The notes under the pieces are model-generated. The model was not told where the DNA came from. It saw nothing but the letters and a program-made list of their open reading frames with translations, and searched no databases. Positions 10,126-17,802 of a DNA stretch of 34,862 nt are shown piece by piece. Each line of letters opens with the position of its first letter. Positions within the stretch are counted from its first letter, which is position 1. This stretch comes from Cyanobacteria bacterium HKST-UBA02. GTDB taxonomy: Bacteria; Cyanobacteriota; Vampirovibrionia; Obscuribacterales; Obscuribacteraceae. The DNA is taken from positions 1 to 34,862 of the forward strand of contig JAGQHH010000067.1 of NCBI GenBank assembly GCA_020431945.1, given 5' to 3'. The position numbers and the translations under genes are program-made.

Positions 10126-10999
10126 GGGTCATGTCCCGATAATAGAGACCGGTGCCCACCATGCCGATCGCCACCGAGACGATGCTGGTAACGGTGGTCT
10201 CCGCCACCTCCAGGGCCCGAATATAGAAAGGGAACTCCACCTGTCCGGTGGCGGTGCTGGCAGCGCTGGTATACACATGATAAATGGCGAGCAGTACCAC
10301 CGGCAGGAAAACTCCGAGGTTGACGGAGAAAATCGAAGCGAAGAGCAGGCTGATGAAAGACGCGCCCCGCCATTTATAACGCAAGGCCAGATAGACGCCC
10401 CGCCTCAGGGCTTCGCCTACCTTGAGGGTCTCGCAGGCGATGACCAGAAAGCAGAGACCGGTGAGGAGGACTGCGAAAGAGCCAACCACCACCAGGGCGA
10501 GCCCTTCGATGAAAGCCAGGGCGATGCTCGCAACCAGGCCGGCGGAACCGAACTGTCCGACAAAGACCGTGGCGACAAACATGGCGCCGAAGACTATACC
10601 TACTATGAAGGGTGCCAGGAAGCTGATGGAATAAACGATCATCACCGCCCACTGCCGGCGCCGGGCATAGGCCAGCCCCTCCTCATAACTGGGAGAGACC
10701 GCCAGGGTATTGCGGAGAAGAGCCACCGAGCGCAAAGCGATTTCCCACTGGCAGAGAATCACCACCACCACGCAGGCGAACATCACCAGCATATGGATAA
10801 CGAACCAGTCCACCGCCAGGGTGCGCCCGTTTATCCAGTGGACCAGGGTCCAGTTAGTGCCGTACATGCATAAGCTTGAAAAGAGAGAAGGCCAGAATAG
10901 CCTCGCAACGAACTGTTTCCAGTCGGCGCGAAAGAGCCGAAAAGCAAGACCGACGAGGTCTCCGAGGGAAGCAGGCTTTTCTGGCAGGGCGTCGGACAT
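10067..10999 (-). CDS. Multi-pass membrane protein of unknown function
   Basis: Protein of 310 residues with about six hydrophobic segments: near 33-48, 65-85, 116-145, 150-185, 212-240 and 270-290. The N-terminal SLGDLVGLAFRLFRADWKQF followed by long helices is the pattern of the glycerophosphodiester phosphodiesterase membrane-domain-like / DUF975-type proteins, which often start with a short amphipathic helix. No catalytic motif is visible. Its start codon overlaps, in antisense, an alternative upstream start of the HD-domain gene, and its 3' end overlaps the end of the gene at 7819 by 59 bases, a convergent arrangement. Codon structure throughout looks coding. Confidence 0.75.
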   Translation of the reverse strand: MSDALPEKPASLGDLVGLAFRLFRADWKQFVARLFWPSLFSSLCMYGTNWTLVHWINGRTLAVDWFVIHMLVMFACVVVVILCQWEIALRSVALLRNTLAVSPSYEEGLAYARRRQWAVMIVYSISFLAPFIVGIVFGAMFVATVFVGQFGSAGLVASIALAFIEGLALVVVGSFAVLLTGLCFLVIACETLKVGEALRRGVYLALRYKWRGASFISLLFASIFSVNLGVFLPVVLLAIYHVYTSAASTATGQVEFPFYIRALEVAETTVTSIVSVAIGMVGTGLYYRDMTLRVEGRDLIESLERLQARS

Positions 11000-11032
11000 G
11001 GATTTGTTCCGGCATATCTATAGCATGGCAAG

Positions 11033-11038
11033 TATAAT
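11033..11038 (+). promoter_or_regulatory. Possible -10 element (TATAAT) for the HD-domain gene
   Basis: A perfect TATAAT lies 25 bases before the ATG at 11064. No good -35 stands at 16-18 bases upstream; TTGTTC is 22 bases away. Its position supports the start at 11064 rather than the in-frame ATG at 10998. Confidence 0.35.
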
Positions 11039-11063
11039 ATCTATTTCCATAGCCAGACCCACT

Positions 11064-12398
11064 ATGCTCAGAACAAGCAAGCGCAGCTATCTCGATCCGA
11101 TCCACCAGGACATCGTCCTGGACCGCAATGATCCAGCCGAGCGCTTGATAATCGATCTCATAGACACCGACGAGTTCCAGCGCCTGAGACGCATTCAGCA
11201 GCTGGGCATATCCCATTTCACTTTCCAGGGTGCCGAAGGGTCTCGCTTCACCCACTCTGTGGGAGTCATGCATGTGGCTTCCATGCTGGTGGACAATCTA
11301 GCCGAAAAACATCCCGGTCTCCTGGTCCACCGGCCCCTGATCCTGGCCTCTGCCCTTCTCCACGATATCGGCCACGGTCCTTTCTCCCACGTAACCGAGA
11401 AAATTCTCTGCTACGACCATGAAGACTGGTCCTGCCGGATCATTTCCGGAAACACAAAAGTGAGAGCAGTGCTCGATTCTTTCGAAGAAGATCCGGACCT
11501 CGCCGAAAAGATCGTCGCTGTCCTGAAAAAGACGTTTCATCCCAAATATGTCTCGCACATGGTTTCGAGCCAGCTGGATTGCGACCGTTTCGATTATCTG
11601 CTTCGCGACAGTTATATGACCGGCACCAAATATGGTTTGTTCGCTTTACAGAGGATCCTGCGGTCCATGGAGCTGGATGAAGAGAACGAGCGCATTATCG
11701 TCGCCGGAGAAAAGGGCCAGATAGCCGTGGAGGACTACCTCTTCGCCCGCTATTCTATGTACGCCCAGGTCTATTATCACCGCAAGAACCTGGCAGCGAG
11801 ACTGCTTCTCACCAAGCTCATCAATCGCGCCAGACACCGGATGAACGAAAAAGACAGCAAGCGTCCCCCGGTCTTCACCGACGAAGTGACAGGCAAGTGG
11901 CTCTCCGGCGCCGATCTGGAAGTCTCGGACTATCTCCAGCTCGATGACGTTCACCTCAACTATCACATCAAGCGCTGGATGGCCGACCCGGACCCGATCT
12001 TGAGCGACCTCGCCCACCGCTTCATCAACCGCCGTCTTTTCAAAGCAATCCGGATCAACTCCCGGGAGAAACGCGTCCAGAGGGATATCGAAGGCGAGGC
12101 CAGACGCCTCACCAAGGCAGCCGGTCTCGATCCGGACTACTATGTGGGTATAGAATCTACAGGCTTCCGCCCCTACGACTACTATCGCCCGGAAGCCGAC
12201 TCGCCCCAGACCAATATCATCGTCCAGACCGAGGACGGCGAAGTCAGGGAACTCTCCGGTATTTCCCTGGCCGTCGAAGCACTGGTCAAAGGCGACTATG
12301 AAAGCAACTGGCTCGTCTACCCGGACGAGATCTCGGATCAAATCTCGGTAATCATCGAAGAAGTCAAAGAGGAAGGTAAAAGATGTTCGACACACTGA
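11064..12398 (+). CDS. HD-domain phosphohydrolase (dGTPase/SAMHD1-like, COG1078)
   Basis: Metal-dependent phosphohydrolase of 444 residues, likely acting on a nucleotide. Metal ligands of the HD fold are intact: His64 (RFTHSVGVMH), His100-Asp101 (LLHDIGHGPFSH) and Asp174 (QLDCDRFDYLLRDS). The QLDxDRxDYLLRD block is characteristic of the COG1078 family, related to dNTP triphosphohydrolases such as SAMHD1, but the substrate of this subgroup is not generally known. The reading frame extends far upstream, but that part is antisense to a membrane-protein gene; ATG 11064 gives the family's usual beginning (a YLDPIHQDI-type start) and follows a TATAAT. The end overlaps the ffh start by 16 bases, so translational coupling to ffh is likely. 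Confidence 0.88.
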   Translation: MLRTSKRSYLDPIHQDIVLDRNDPAERLIIDLIDTDEFQRLRRIQQLGISHFTFQGAEGSRFTHSVGVMHVASMLVDNLAEKHPGLLVHRPLILASALLHDIGHGPFSHVTEKILCYDHEDWSCRIISGNTKVRAVLDSFEEDPDLAEKIVAVLKKTFHPKYVSHMVSSQLDCDRFDYLLRDSYMTGTKYGLFALQRILRSMELDEENERIIVAGEKGQIAVEDYLFARYSMYAQVYYHRKNLAARLLLTKLINRARHRMNEKDSKRPPVFTDEVTGKWLSGADLEVSDYLQLDDVHLNYHIKRWMADPDPILSDLAHRFINRRLFKAIRINSREKRVQRDIEGEARRLTKAAGLDPDYYVGIESTGFRPYDYYRPEADSPQTNIIVQTEDGEVRELSGISLAVEALVKGDYESNWLVYPDEISDQISVIIEEVKEEGKRCSTH

Positions 12399-13921
12399 CT
12401 GACAAGCTTCACTCGGCATTCAAAGGTCTCACCGGAGATTCGAAGATCACTGCCGAGAATATCGAGGATGCCATCAGAGAGGTTCGCAAGTCGCTCCTCG
12501 AAGCCGATGTCAGTTTGAAAGTAGTCAAAATATTCATCAGCCGGGTGCGGCAGAAAGCCCTGGGGGCAGAGGTCCTCGAATCGGTGACCCCGGCCCAGCA
12601 GTTCGTCAAGATCGTGCATGACGAGCTAGTCACCATACTCGGTGGCGAGAACAGTCCCCTCATCTTAGAAGGGGAGCCGCCGGTCATCATGCTCCTCGGG
12701 CTCCAGGGCTCCGGCAAGACCACAGCCTGCGCCAAGCTTGCCAACAAGCTCAAGCAAGAAGGTCACAAACCCCTGATGGTCGCCTGCGACGTGCAGCGCC
12801 CTGCCGCCATCGCCCAGCTCCAGACCCTGGGACGCCAGATCGACGTACCGGTTTTCACCATCCCCGATTCCCAGGACGTCCAGGACATCGCCGACAAAGC
12901 CCTGGACGAAGCCAAGCATTCGGGCTATTCGCCGGTTATTCTCGATACCGCCGGACGCCTGCAAGTAGACACGGTGCTCATGGCCGAGCTCATGATCCTG
13001 GACCGCGCTCTCGAACCGAAAGAGAAGCTCCTGGTCATCGACTCCATGACCGGCCAGGAAGCTGTCAATGTCGCCGAAACCTTCAACACCCAGCTCGATG
13101 TCACCGGTCTTCTGCTCTCCAAGGTGGACGGCGATGCTCGTGGCGGCGCCGCGCTCTCGGTGAGAGAGTCGGTGGGCAGACCGGTGAAATTCATCTCCAC
13201 CGGCGAGAAGCTCGACAACCTCGAGACTTTCTATCCGGACCGGATGGCTTCACGCATCCTCGATATGGGCGACATCCTCACCCTGGTGGAGAAAGCCCAG
13301 ACAGCCATCGACGAGAAAGAAGCAGAGCGCATGGCACGCAACATGCTCGAAGGCGATTTCAGTCTGGAGATGTTCGTGCAGATGCAGAACATGATGAAAA
13401 AGATGGGACCGATAGGCGACGTCATGAAGATGACCGGTCTCGGCGGCATGTTCGGACTCTCTTCCGAGCAGCAGAAGGCTGTGGCCCAGGAAGGCGAAGT
13501 GAAAATGAAGCTCTATGAGGTCGCCATCAACTCCATGACCAGGGAAGAGCGTCTCAAGCCCGACATCATCGATTTCTCCCGCCGGCGCCGGATAGCCCGG
13601 GGGTGCGGATTAAAAGAAAATCAAATCGGACAGATGTTAAACGAGTTTCAGCAAATGCGTTCCATGTTCTCTTATCTGAAGCCCATGCTGAAGATGGGAA
13701 TGGGTGGCGGCATGCCCGGAATGGGCGGGATGCCGGGCATGGGCGGGATGCCCGATATGCGCAATATGCCTCCGATGCCGCCGGGTTTCCCGGGTATGGG
13801 AGGGATGCCCGGCATGGGAGGTATGCCCGGAATGCCAGGCATGCCCCGCAGCTCCTCAGGCAAGACCAGCAGCTTCAAAAAGGGCGGCCGGACGCGTCTG
13901 AGAAAGAAGAAAAAACACTAA
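12383..13921 (+). CDS. ffh: Signal recognition particle protein Ffh (SRP54)
   Basis: GTPase that binds 4.5S/SRP RNA and signal sequences and targets ribosomes to FtsY at the membrane. The 512 residues comprise an N domain (1-~95), a G domain with P-loop GLQGSGKTT (Lys112), DVQRPAAI, DTAGR and SKVDGDARGG, and a methionine-rich M domain (~300-435). The M domain carries the RNA-binding stretch FSRRRRIARGCG. After that comes an unusual C-terminal tail of Gly-Met-Pro repeats (about residues 436-490) ending in a very basic segment. The Shine-Dalgarno GAGGAAGG precedes the ATG. It heads the cluster with rpsP and khpA, the usual bacterial order. Confidence 0.97.
   Translation: MFDTLTDKLHSAFKGLTGDSKITAENIEDAIREVRKSLLEADVSLKVVKIFISRVRQKALGAEVLESVTPAQQFVKIVHDELVTILGGENSPLILEGEPPVIMLLGLQGSGKTTACAKLANKLKQEGHKPLMVACDVQRPAAIAQLQTLGRQIDVPVFTIPDSQDVQDIADKALDEAKHSGYSPVILDTAGRLQVDTVLMAELMILDRALEPKEKLLVIDSMTGQEAVNVAETFNTQLDVTGLLLSKVDGDARGGAALSVRESVGRPVKFISTGEKLDNLETFYPDRMASRILDMGDILTLVEKAQTAIDEKEAERMARNMLEGDFSLEMFVQMQNMMKKMGPIGDVMKMTGLGGMFGLSSEQQKAVAQEGEVKMKLYEVAINSMTREERLKPDIIDFSRRRRIARGCGLKENQIGQMLNEFQQMRSMFSYLKPMLKMGMGGGMPGMGGMPGMGGMPDMRNMPPMPPGFPGMGGMPGMGGMPGMPGMPRSSSGKTSSFKKGGRTRLRKKKKH
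13699..13851 (+). repeat. Gly-Met-Pro coding repeat in the ffh tail
   Basis: Degenerate short tandem repeat with unit GGCATGGGCGGGATGCC-like, encoding GMGGMP/GMP units, interrupted by a DMRNMPPMPPGF segment. It stays in frame and is part of the ffh M-domain extension, so it is not a CRISPR or intergenic repeat. The repeat may change length by slippage. Confidence 0.8.
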
Positions 13922-13980
13922 CGAATATAAAGCTACGTGAAAGGGCGCGGGACCGGGCAGCATTGATCCAGCCGAGATCC

Positions 13981-13989
13981 TGCTAGAAT
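13981..13989 (+). promoter_or_regulatory. Extended -10 candidate upstream of rpsP (TGCTAGAAT)
   Basis: TGCTAGAAT matches an extended -10 (TGn followed by TAGAAT). A TTGATC at 13963-13968 gives only a 15-base spacer, so the -35 is poor. It lies 41 bases before the rpsP GTG, in the 109-base gap after ffh, and could give rpsP and its downstream genes a promoter of their own. Confidence 0.4.
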
Positions 13990-14030
13990 ATCCATTCGCA
14001 TTACTTCTAGAAACCCATGAGGGAGCTAAA

Positions 14031-14291
14031 GTGGTTAAGATAAGGCTTAAGCGCGTCGGCGCTAAGAAAGCCCCGCACTACCGAATCGTCGCTGTTGACA
14101 GTCGCGCACGGCGCGATGGCAAGCCGATCGAAGAAGTCGGCTTTTACAATCCTCGTTCTAAAGAGCTCAAACTCAACACAGAAGCAGTTGAAAGATGGAT
14201 CAAAAACGGCGCCCAACCAAGCGATACGGTAACCGGCCTTATAAGAAAGGCCCAGGGAGCGGCGGCCGAGGGCGCTACTCCCAAAAACTAA
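14031..14291 (+). CDS. rpsP: 30S ribosomal protein bS16
   Basis: Small-subunit assembly protein, 86 residues, normal length. It starts [29 protein letters not shown] and continues IEEVGFYNP, the standard bS16 sequence. The start is GTG, with GAGGGAG seven bases upstream; an ATG at 14017 is out of frame. The C-terminal ~32 codons are also read in another frame by the overlapping khpA frame if that gene starts at 14195. Confidence 0.97.
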   Translation: MVKIRLKRVGAKKAPHYRIVAVDSRARRDGKPIEEVGFYNPRSKELKLNTEAVERWIKNGAQPSDTVTGLIRKAQGAAAEGATPKN

Positions 14292-14536
14292 TCGACTCCA
14301 CCGCGGCTGAAGACCTGGCGGAGTACATTCTCAAGGTTCTCGCTCGAGAGCCCGAGTCGTTGCAGTTCGAGCGCAAGAGCTTCGGCCCGCGCCGCTGCCG
14401 TCTGTCAGTCAAATGCGATCCGGCGGTCACCGGACGTCTCATCGGCAAGGATGGCAGGACCATTTCGGCTCTGAGATCGCTGATCAAAGCTGCCTCTGGA
14501 CGCTGCGGCAAGCGTGTGGACATCGTAATCAGTTAG
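14195..14536 (+). CDS. khpA: KH-domain RNA-binding protein KhpA, with N-terminal extension overlapping rpsP
   Basis: Small cytoplasmic RNA-binding protein; KhpA with KhpB affects mRNA and division in Gram-positives. The KH domain runs from about residue 38 ([14 protein letters not shown]) to the end, with the GXXG loop GKDG in [20 protein letters not shown]. The C-terminus VDIVIS is typical. The only canonical start upstream of the domain is ATG 14195, which overlaps rpsP by 97 bases in a different frame and adds ~35 residues rich in Lys, Arg and Gly that KhpA proteins normally lack. A non-standard start close to the rpsP stop (e.g. ATC 14291) would give the usual ~80-residue protein. The domain is sure, the start is not. 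Confidence 0.88.
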   Translation: MDQKRRPTKRYGNRPYKKGPGSGGRGRYSQKLIDSTAAEDLAEYILKVLAREPESLQFERKSFGPRRCRLSVKCDPAVTGRLIGKDGRTISALRSLIKAASGRCGKRVDIVIS

Positions 14537-14823
14537 TGAACGATAAAAACAAGGACCGAGACCTCATCAAGGCTCTAACCGAAGCCGGCGCAATCTCAAG
14601 AGCGCAGGCCGATCTGGTTTGCCAGGATCACGAGGTGACCGGCATGCCTCTTGAAGACATACTCATCGCCCGGGGCTGGGTGGACGAGACCGCCCTCAAA
14701 AAGCACGCCCCCTGGCTCTTCGAAAGCATCGGCGAGGACGGAGCCGTGGCCAGGTCTTACCAGGACAACCTCAAACGCTACCGGGCAATCATGGCCGAAA
14801 TCCTCGGTGAATCCTCAGAATAG
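14536..14823 (+). CDS. Small GspE/MshE N-terminal-like (MshEN) protein
   Basis: Protein of 95 residues starting with GTG, whose G is the last base of the khpA stop. The sequence LIKALTEAGAISRAQADLV, then GMPLEDILIARGWVDETAL, matches the repeated helical motif of the GspE N-terminal domain (T2SSE_N/MshEN), which in secretion ATPases and other proteins can bind cyclic-di-GMP or mediate partner contacts. Here it stands alone without an ATPase domain. The c-di-GMP-binding motif (RLGxxL-type) is only partly matched by MPLEDIL, so ligand binding is uncertain. It lies where rimM would be expected in many genomes, between khpA and an acetyltransferase gene, in a run of near-abutting genes. Confidence 0.65.
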   Translation: MNDKNKDRDLIKALTEAGAISRAQADLVCQDHEVTGMPLEDILIARGWVDETALKKHAPWLFESIGEDGAVARSYQDNLKRYRAIMAEILGESSE

Positions 14824-14826
14824 GAG

Positions 14827-15387
14827 ATGAGCATAACTGTCATGCGCATACGTCTGGCGACCGTCGAGGACGCAGCTCGAATACTTGCCATCTACGCACC
14901 CTACTGCACCGATTCTGCCGTCTCCTTCGAATATCAGCCGCCGGATCTGGAGGAGATGCGAAAGAGGGTGACTGCTCATGAAATGCATCCATTTCTGGTC
15001 TCCACCGAAACAATCGATTCGGAAGAGATTGTCACCGGCTATGCCTATGCCTCGCCCCATCGCCTGAGAGACGCTTACCGGTGGTCGGTGGAGACCTCGG
15101 TCTATATCGATGCCGACCGCAAACGAACCGGTCTGGGAAGAGCTCTATATGAGCGCCTGCTTGCCATGGCCAAGAAACAGGGATATTGCAATGCCTATGC
15201 CGGCATCACCCTGCCCAATCCCGCCTCCGTCGCATTTCACGAGTCCATGGGCTTCCGCCACCTCGGCGTTTTCGAGAAGGTCGGCTTCAAGCATGGAGCC
15301 TGGCACGATGTCGGCTGGTGGCAGCTCTGCCTGGCGACGCCGGAGCAGCCCGAAGCAATAGAGAAAGCAATCTGGCCGGGTACATAG
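14827..15387 (+). CDS. GNAT N-acetyltransferase, phosphinothricin-acetyltransferase-like
   Basis: Acetyl-CoA-dependent N-acetyltransferase of 186 residues, of the Pat/Bar/YncA subfamily that acetylates amino-group-bearing small molecules such as methionine sulfoximine or phosphinothricin analogues. Typical features are RLATVEDAARILAIYAPY at the N-terminus, VETSVYIDADRKRTGLGRALYERLL (acetyl-CoA-binding R/Q-x-x-G-x-G/A form), LPNPASVAFHESMGF and FKHGAWHDVGWWQ. Two in-frame ATGs exist (14827 and 14842). GGAG is directly adjacent to the first and 15 bases from the second, so the start is open. It lies in the rpsP cluster, three bases after the previous stop and six before the first aspartyl-protease-like gene. 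In vivo substrate unknown. Confidence 0.88.
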   Translation: MSITVMRIRLATVEDAARILAIYAPYCTDSAVSFEYQPPDLEEMRKRVTAHEMHPFLVSTETIDSEEIVTGYAYASPHRLRDAYRWSVETSVYIDADRKRTGLGRALYERLLAMAKKQGYCNAYAGITLPNPASVAFHESMGFRHLGVFEKVGFKHGAWHDVGWWQLCLATPEQPEAIEKAIWPGT

Positions 15388-15393
15388 GGCTAG

Positions 15394-16116
15394 ATGGCAG
15401 GACGACCAGACTTGAAAAGAGGCACCCTGATTGCGCTCCTTGCCGCCGTCATCGTCAATGGCGGTGCTTTTGCCAGCGACGGAAAAGAATTGAGAGAAGG
15501 TCAGCGTCTGTACAAAGCCGGTAAATACAATGCGGCTGCCGGATATTTTGTCGGTGTGATGGCTAGAGAGCCCAAGAATGCCAACGCGATTTACTATGCC
15601 GCAGTTTCCTTTCAAAAGGCAGGGGATCTCGAGAGAGCCAATAATTTCTATCGCCTGCTCATCGAGCATTTTCCCAACTCACAGGCGGCGGTATACGCTC
15701 GCAAAGCCGTGGGCTCCTCCTCTGCTCCCGCCCGGCCGACACCGACAGGACGAAAACAGACGAGCGCCCTGAGACCGGGAGACAGCATTCCGGACCGAGC
15801 TTCAGTGCCTTTTCGCCGGGAGCCGGGAGGGCATCTCTATGTAGACTGCCAGGTCAATGGACGTACTCTGCCCATGGTCTTCGACACCGGCGCCGAAGCC
15901 TGCACCATCGGCAAGGGTCAGCTCTCGAGCCTGGGTCTGAAAGTGCCCGAAGGAGCCAGGCATATCCAGGTCAGCGGAGTCGGAGGCGTCGAGGACACGG
16001 TGGTCGTGCCGACAACTATCAGGCTGGGCAACATCTCCCGCACCGTCAATGTCCTCTGCATGGAGGAGACCAAGTATTCGTTGTTGGGTCAGACTTTTTT
16101 CGGCGACCTGCACTAA
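15394..16116 (+). CDS. Secreted TPR plus retropepsin-like protein A, lobe 1 (truncated by in-frame stop)
   Basis: First of three tandem paralogues. A signal peptide (residues 1-~27, GTLIALLAAVIVNGGAFAS) precedes a TPR-like pair (about 30-110: YKAGKYNAAAGYF, ANAIYYAAVSFQKAGD), a Ser/Pro/Arg-rich linker, and a retropepsin-like lobe from about 130 with VFDTGAEACTIG (Asp164) and SLLGQTFFGDL. The frame then meets TAA at codon 241, where paralogue B has TAC in the same context (DLEYRVDN). After the stop the same frame continues with QIDNASGRINF and a complete second lobe to 16560, so the ancestral gene was 388 codons long. This may be a recent nonsense mutation, a gene split into separately translated lobes, or a sequence error. 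Likely exported, function unproven. Confidence 0.75.
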   Translation: MAGRPDLKRGTLIALLAAVIVNGGAFASDGKELREGQRLYKAGKYNAAAGYFVGVMAREPKNANAIYYAAVSFQKAGDLERANNFYRLLIEHFPNSQAAVYARKAVGSSSAPARPTPTGRKQTSALRPGDSIPDRASVPFRREPGGHLYVDCQVNGRTLPMVFDTGAEACTIGKGQLSSLGLKVPEGARHIQVSGVGGVEDTVVVPTTIRLGNISRTVNVLCMEETKYSLLGQTFFGDLH

Positions 16117-16176
16117 CAGATCGACAATGCCTCAGGCCGGATCAATTTCACCAAACCTGGCGCCCAGAGTGAATAT

Positions 16177-16560
16177 ATGCCGGTAGACTCGATCGATATC
16201 CCGTTCCGGCGAGAGGGCAACAACCTGGTGGTGATGACGAAAATCAACGGCGTCAATGTCCCGATGTTTTTCGATACCGGCGCTCAGGGCACCCTGTTCA
16301 CCGCCCAGGCGCTGAATGCAACCGGTGGAAGAGGTTTCGAGCTGCTCGGATACGGCACCTCATCCGGTGTCGGAGGGTCGCACCAGGTCGAGGTCTACAA
16401 GGTCGACACTGTAGAGCTGGGACCGATCAGACAGAGCAAAATGAGAGTGACGGTGGATTCGAGTCTGCCGGTGCCATACGGTCTTCTGGGACAGGATTTT
16501 TTCGGACGTCGTCATTTCACCATCGATGACAAGAAAAATGTGATCAGGTTTAGGCGATAA
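16177..16560 (+). CDS. Retropepsin-like lobe 2 fragment of protein A
   Basis: Continuation, in the same frame, of the gene interrupted at 16116. From the ATG at 16177 it gives 127 residues: IPFRREGNNLVV, the catalytic-type FFDTGAQGTLF (Asp33 here, equivalent to 294 of the full frame) and GLLGQDFFGRR near the end. The lobe is complete by comparison with paralogues B and C. Without the stop it would be the C-terminal half of one protein. Only a weak GAGTG stands before the ATG, and this piece has no signal peptide of its own, so if translated separately it would stay in the cytoplasm. Best read as part of a disrupted gene; independent expression is possible but unproven. Confidence 0.6.
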   Translation: MPVDSIDIPFRREGNNLVVMTKINGVNVPMFFDTGAQGTLFTAQALNATGGRGFELLGYGTSSGVGGSHQVEVYKVDTVELGPIRQSKMRVTVDSSLPVPYGLLGQDFFGRRHFTIDDKKNVIRFRR

Positions 16561-16570
16561 AGAGGGTACA

Positions 16571-17776
16571 TTGGGCTTGATGCGTCTGGATCAATTCCGA
16601 ATTCGAGATCGATGCTTGCGGCTGGCTGTAGCTGTCCTCATAGCCTGCTGGACATTTTTGCAACCTCCGGCTCTGGCTCTGGAGCAATTATTAAAGGATT
16701 ACCAGGTCGGTGAGGCTTACTTCAAGCAAGGGAAGTACGGATCGGCAGCCCTGGAGTTTCTCAGAGTTGTCGCCCGGGATCCTCGCAATAGCGATGCCCT
16801 GTATTATGCCGCCCTTTCTTTTCAGGAGGCCGGCAACAGGAGCCGGGCCGGCACGCTCTACCGACTTCTTCTAGAGCGTTTTCCAAGCTCCCGGGGTGCC
16901 GAATATGCCCGCCGGGCCCTGGCCTCGCCGGGGATGGCAGCAGGAGGCTCCGTAGCCGCCAGCCAGTCTGCGAGCTCCGGCTCCTCGGGCGAGCAGGACA
17001 GTATTCCCGACCAGGACTCGGTTCCATTCCGCCGTGGCCCCGACGGGCATCTCTATGTCGACTGTCAGGTCAACGGGCGCTCTCTGCCCATGGTCTTCGA
17101 TACCGGTGCCGAGGTCTGCACCATGGGAATCAATCAGCTCGCCAGCCTCGGTCTGAGCATACCGGCAGGAGCCAGAAAAGAACGCCTCTCCGGTGTCGGC
17201 GGTCAGGTCGGCGCCTATAGCATCCCCACCAGAATAAGCCTGGGCAATATGAGCCGTACGGTGAACGTTCTTTTCATGGAGAAAAGCAATTTCGCCCTTC
17301 TCGGCCAGACCTTTTTCAAAGACCTCGAATACCGGGTCGACAACGCTTCCGGTCGGATCAATTTCAGCAAGCCAGGGGCCACGACCGAATATATACCGGA
17401 TGACACCATCAATATTCCATTTAAGCGAAGCGGCAACAATCTCGTGGTAACTGCGAAGGTCAACGGAGCACCGGTGCCGCTCTTTTTCGATACCGGGGCA
17501 CAGGGAACGCTTTTCAATAGCCGCGCCATTGGAGCGACGGGAGGTCGGGGATTCCAGCTCATAGGCTATGGCACCGCATCCGGTGTAGGCGGCTCGCATC
17601 AAGTCCAGGTCTATCAGGTCGATTCAATCGAGCTCGGTCCAATCAGGCAGTCCGGCATGAGAGTCACCGTAGACAACGCTCTGCCGGTGCCATTCGGTCT
17701 CCTCGGGCAGGATTTCTTCGGTCACCGGCAATTCATTATCGACGAGAAGAGCAATATGATCAGATTCATGCGCTGA
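16571..17776 (+). CDS. Secreted TPR plus double retropepsin-like protein B
   Basis: Intact paralogue, 401 residues from TTG 16571. Other in-frame starts are TTG 16577 and ATG 16580, with AGAGGG just upstream at 16561; the exact start is undecided. A signal-like hydrophobic stretch (LRLAVAVLIACWTFLQPPALA) is followed by a TPR pair (~40-110) and a Ser/Gly linker. Two aspartyl-protease-like lobes follow: lobe 1 with VFDTGAEVCTMG (Asp177) and ALLGQTFF, lobe 2 with FFDTGAQGTLF (Asp307) and GLLGQDFFG. Each lobe has the DTG triad and the later hydrophobic-hydrophobic-Gly of the retropepsin fold. Very close to protein A in lobe sequences, indicating recent tandem duplication. Ten bases separate it from the preceding stop. 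Confidence 0.8.
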   Translation: MGLMRLDQFRIRDRCLRLAVAVLIACWTFLQPPALALEQLLKDYQVGEAYFKQGKYGSAALEFLRVVARDPRNSDALYYAALSFQEAGNRSRAGTLYRLLLERFPSSRGAEYARRALASPGMAAGGSVAASQSASSGSSGEQDSIPDQDSVPFRRGPDGHLYVDCQVNGRSLPMVFDTGAEVCTMGINQLASLGLSIPAGARKERLSGVGGQVGAYSIPTRISLGNMSRTVNVLFMEKSNFALLGQTFFKDLEYRVDNASGRINFSKPGATTEYIPDDTINIPFKRSGNNLVVTAKVNGAPVPLFFDTGAQGTLFNSRAIGATGGRGFQLIGYGTASGVGGSHQVQVYQVDSIELGPIRQSGMRVTVDNALPVPFGLLGQDFFGHRQFIIDEKSNMIRFMR

Positions 17777-17802
17777 CATGACAATCGATCTAGAATCAGG
17801 TG

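Noticed and set aside
10710..11063. N-terminal extension of the HD-domain protein
   Set aside because: Open frame, but it lies antisense to the membrane protein at 10999 and precedes the family's normal N-terminus; a TATAAT supports the start at 11064.
13699..13851. CRISPR-like short repeats
   Set aside because: Units are short, degenerate and in frame, encoding the Gly-Met-Pro tail of Ffh; there are no spacers.
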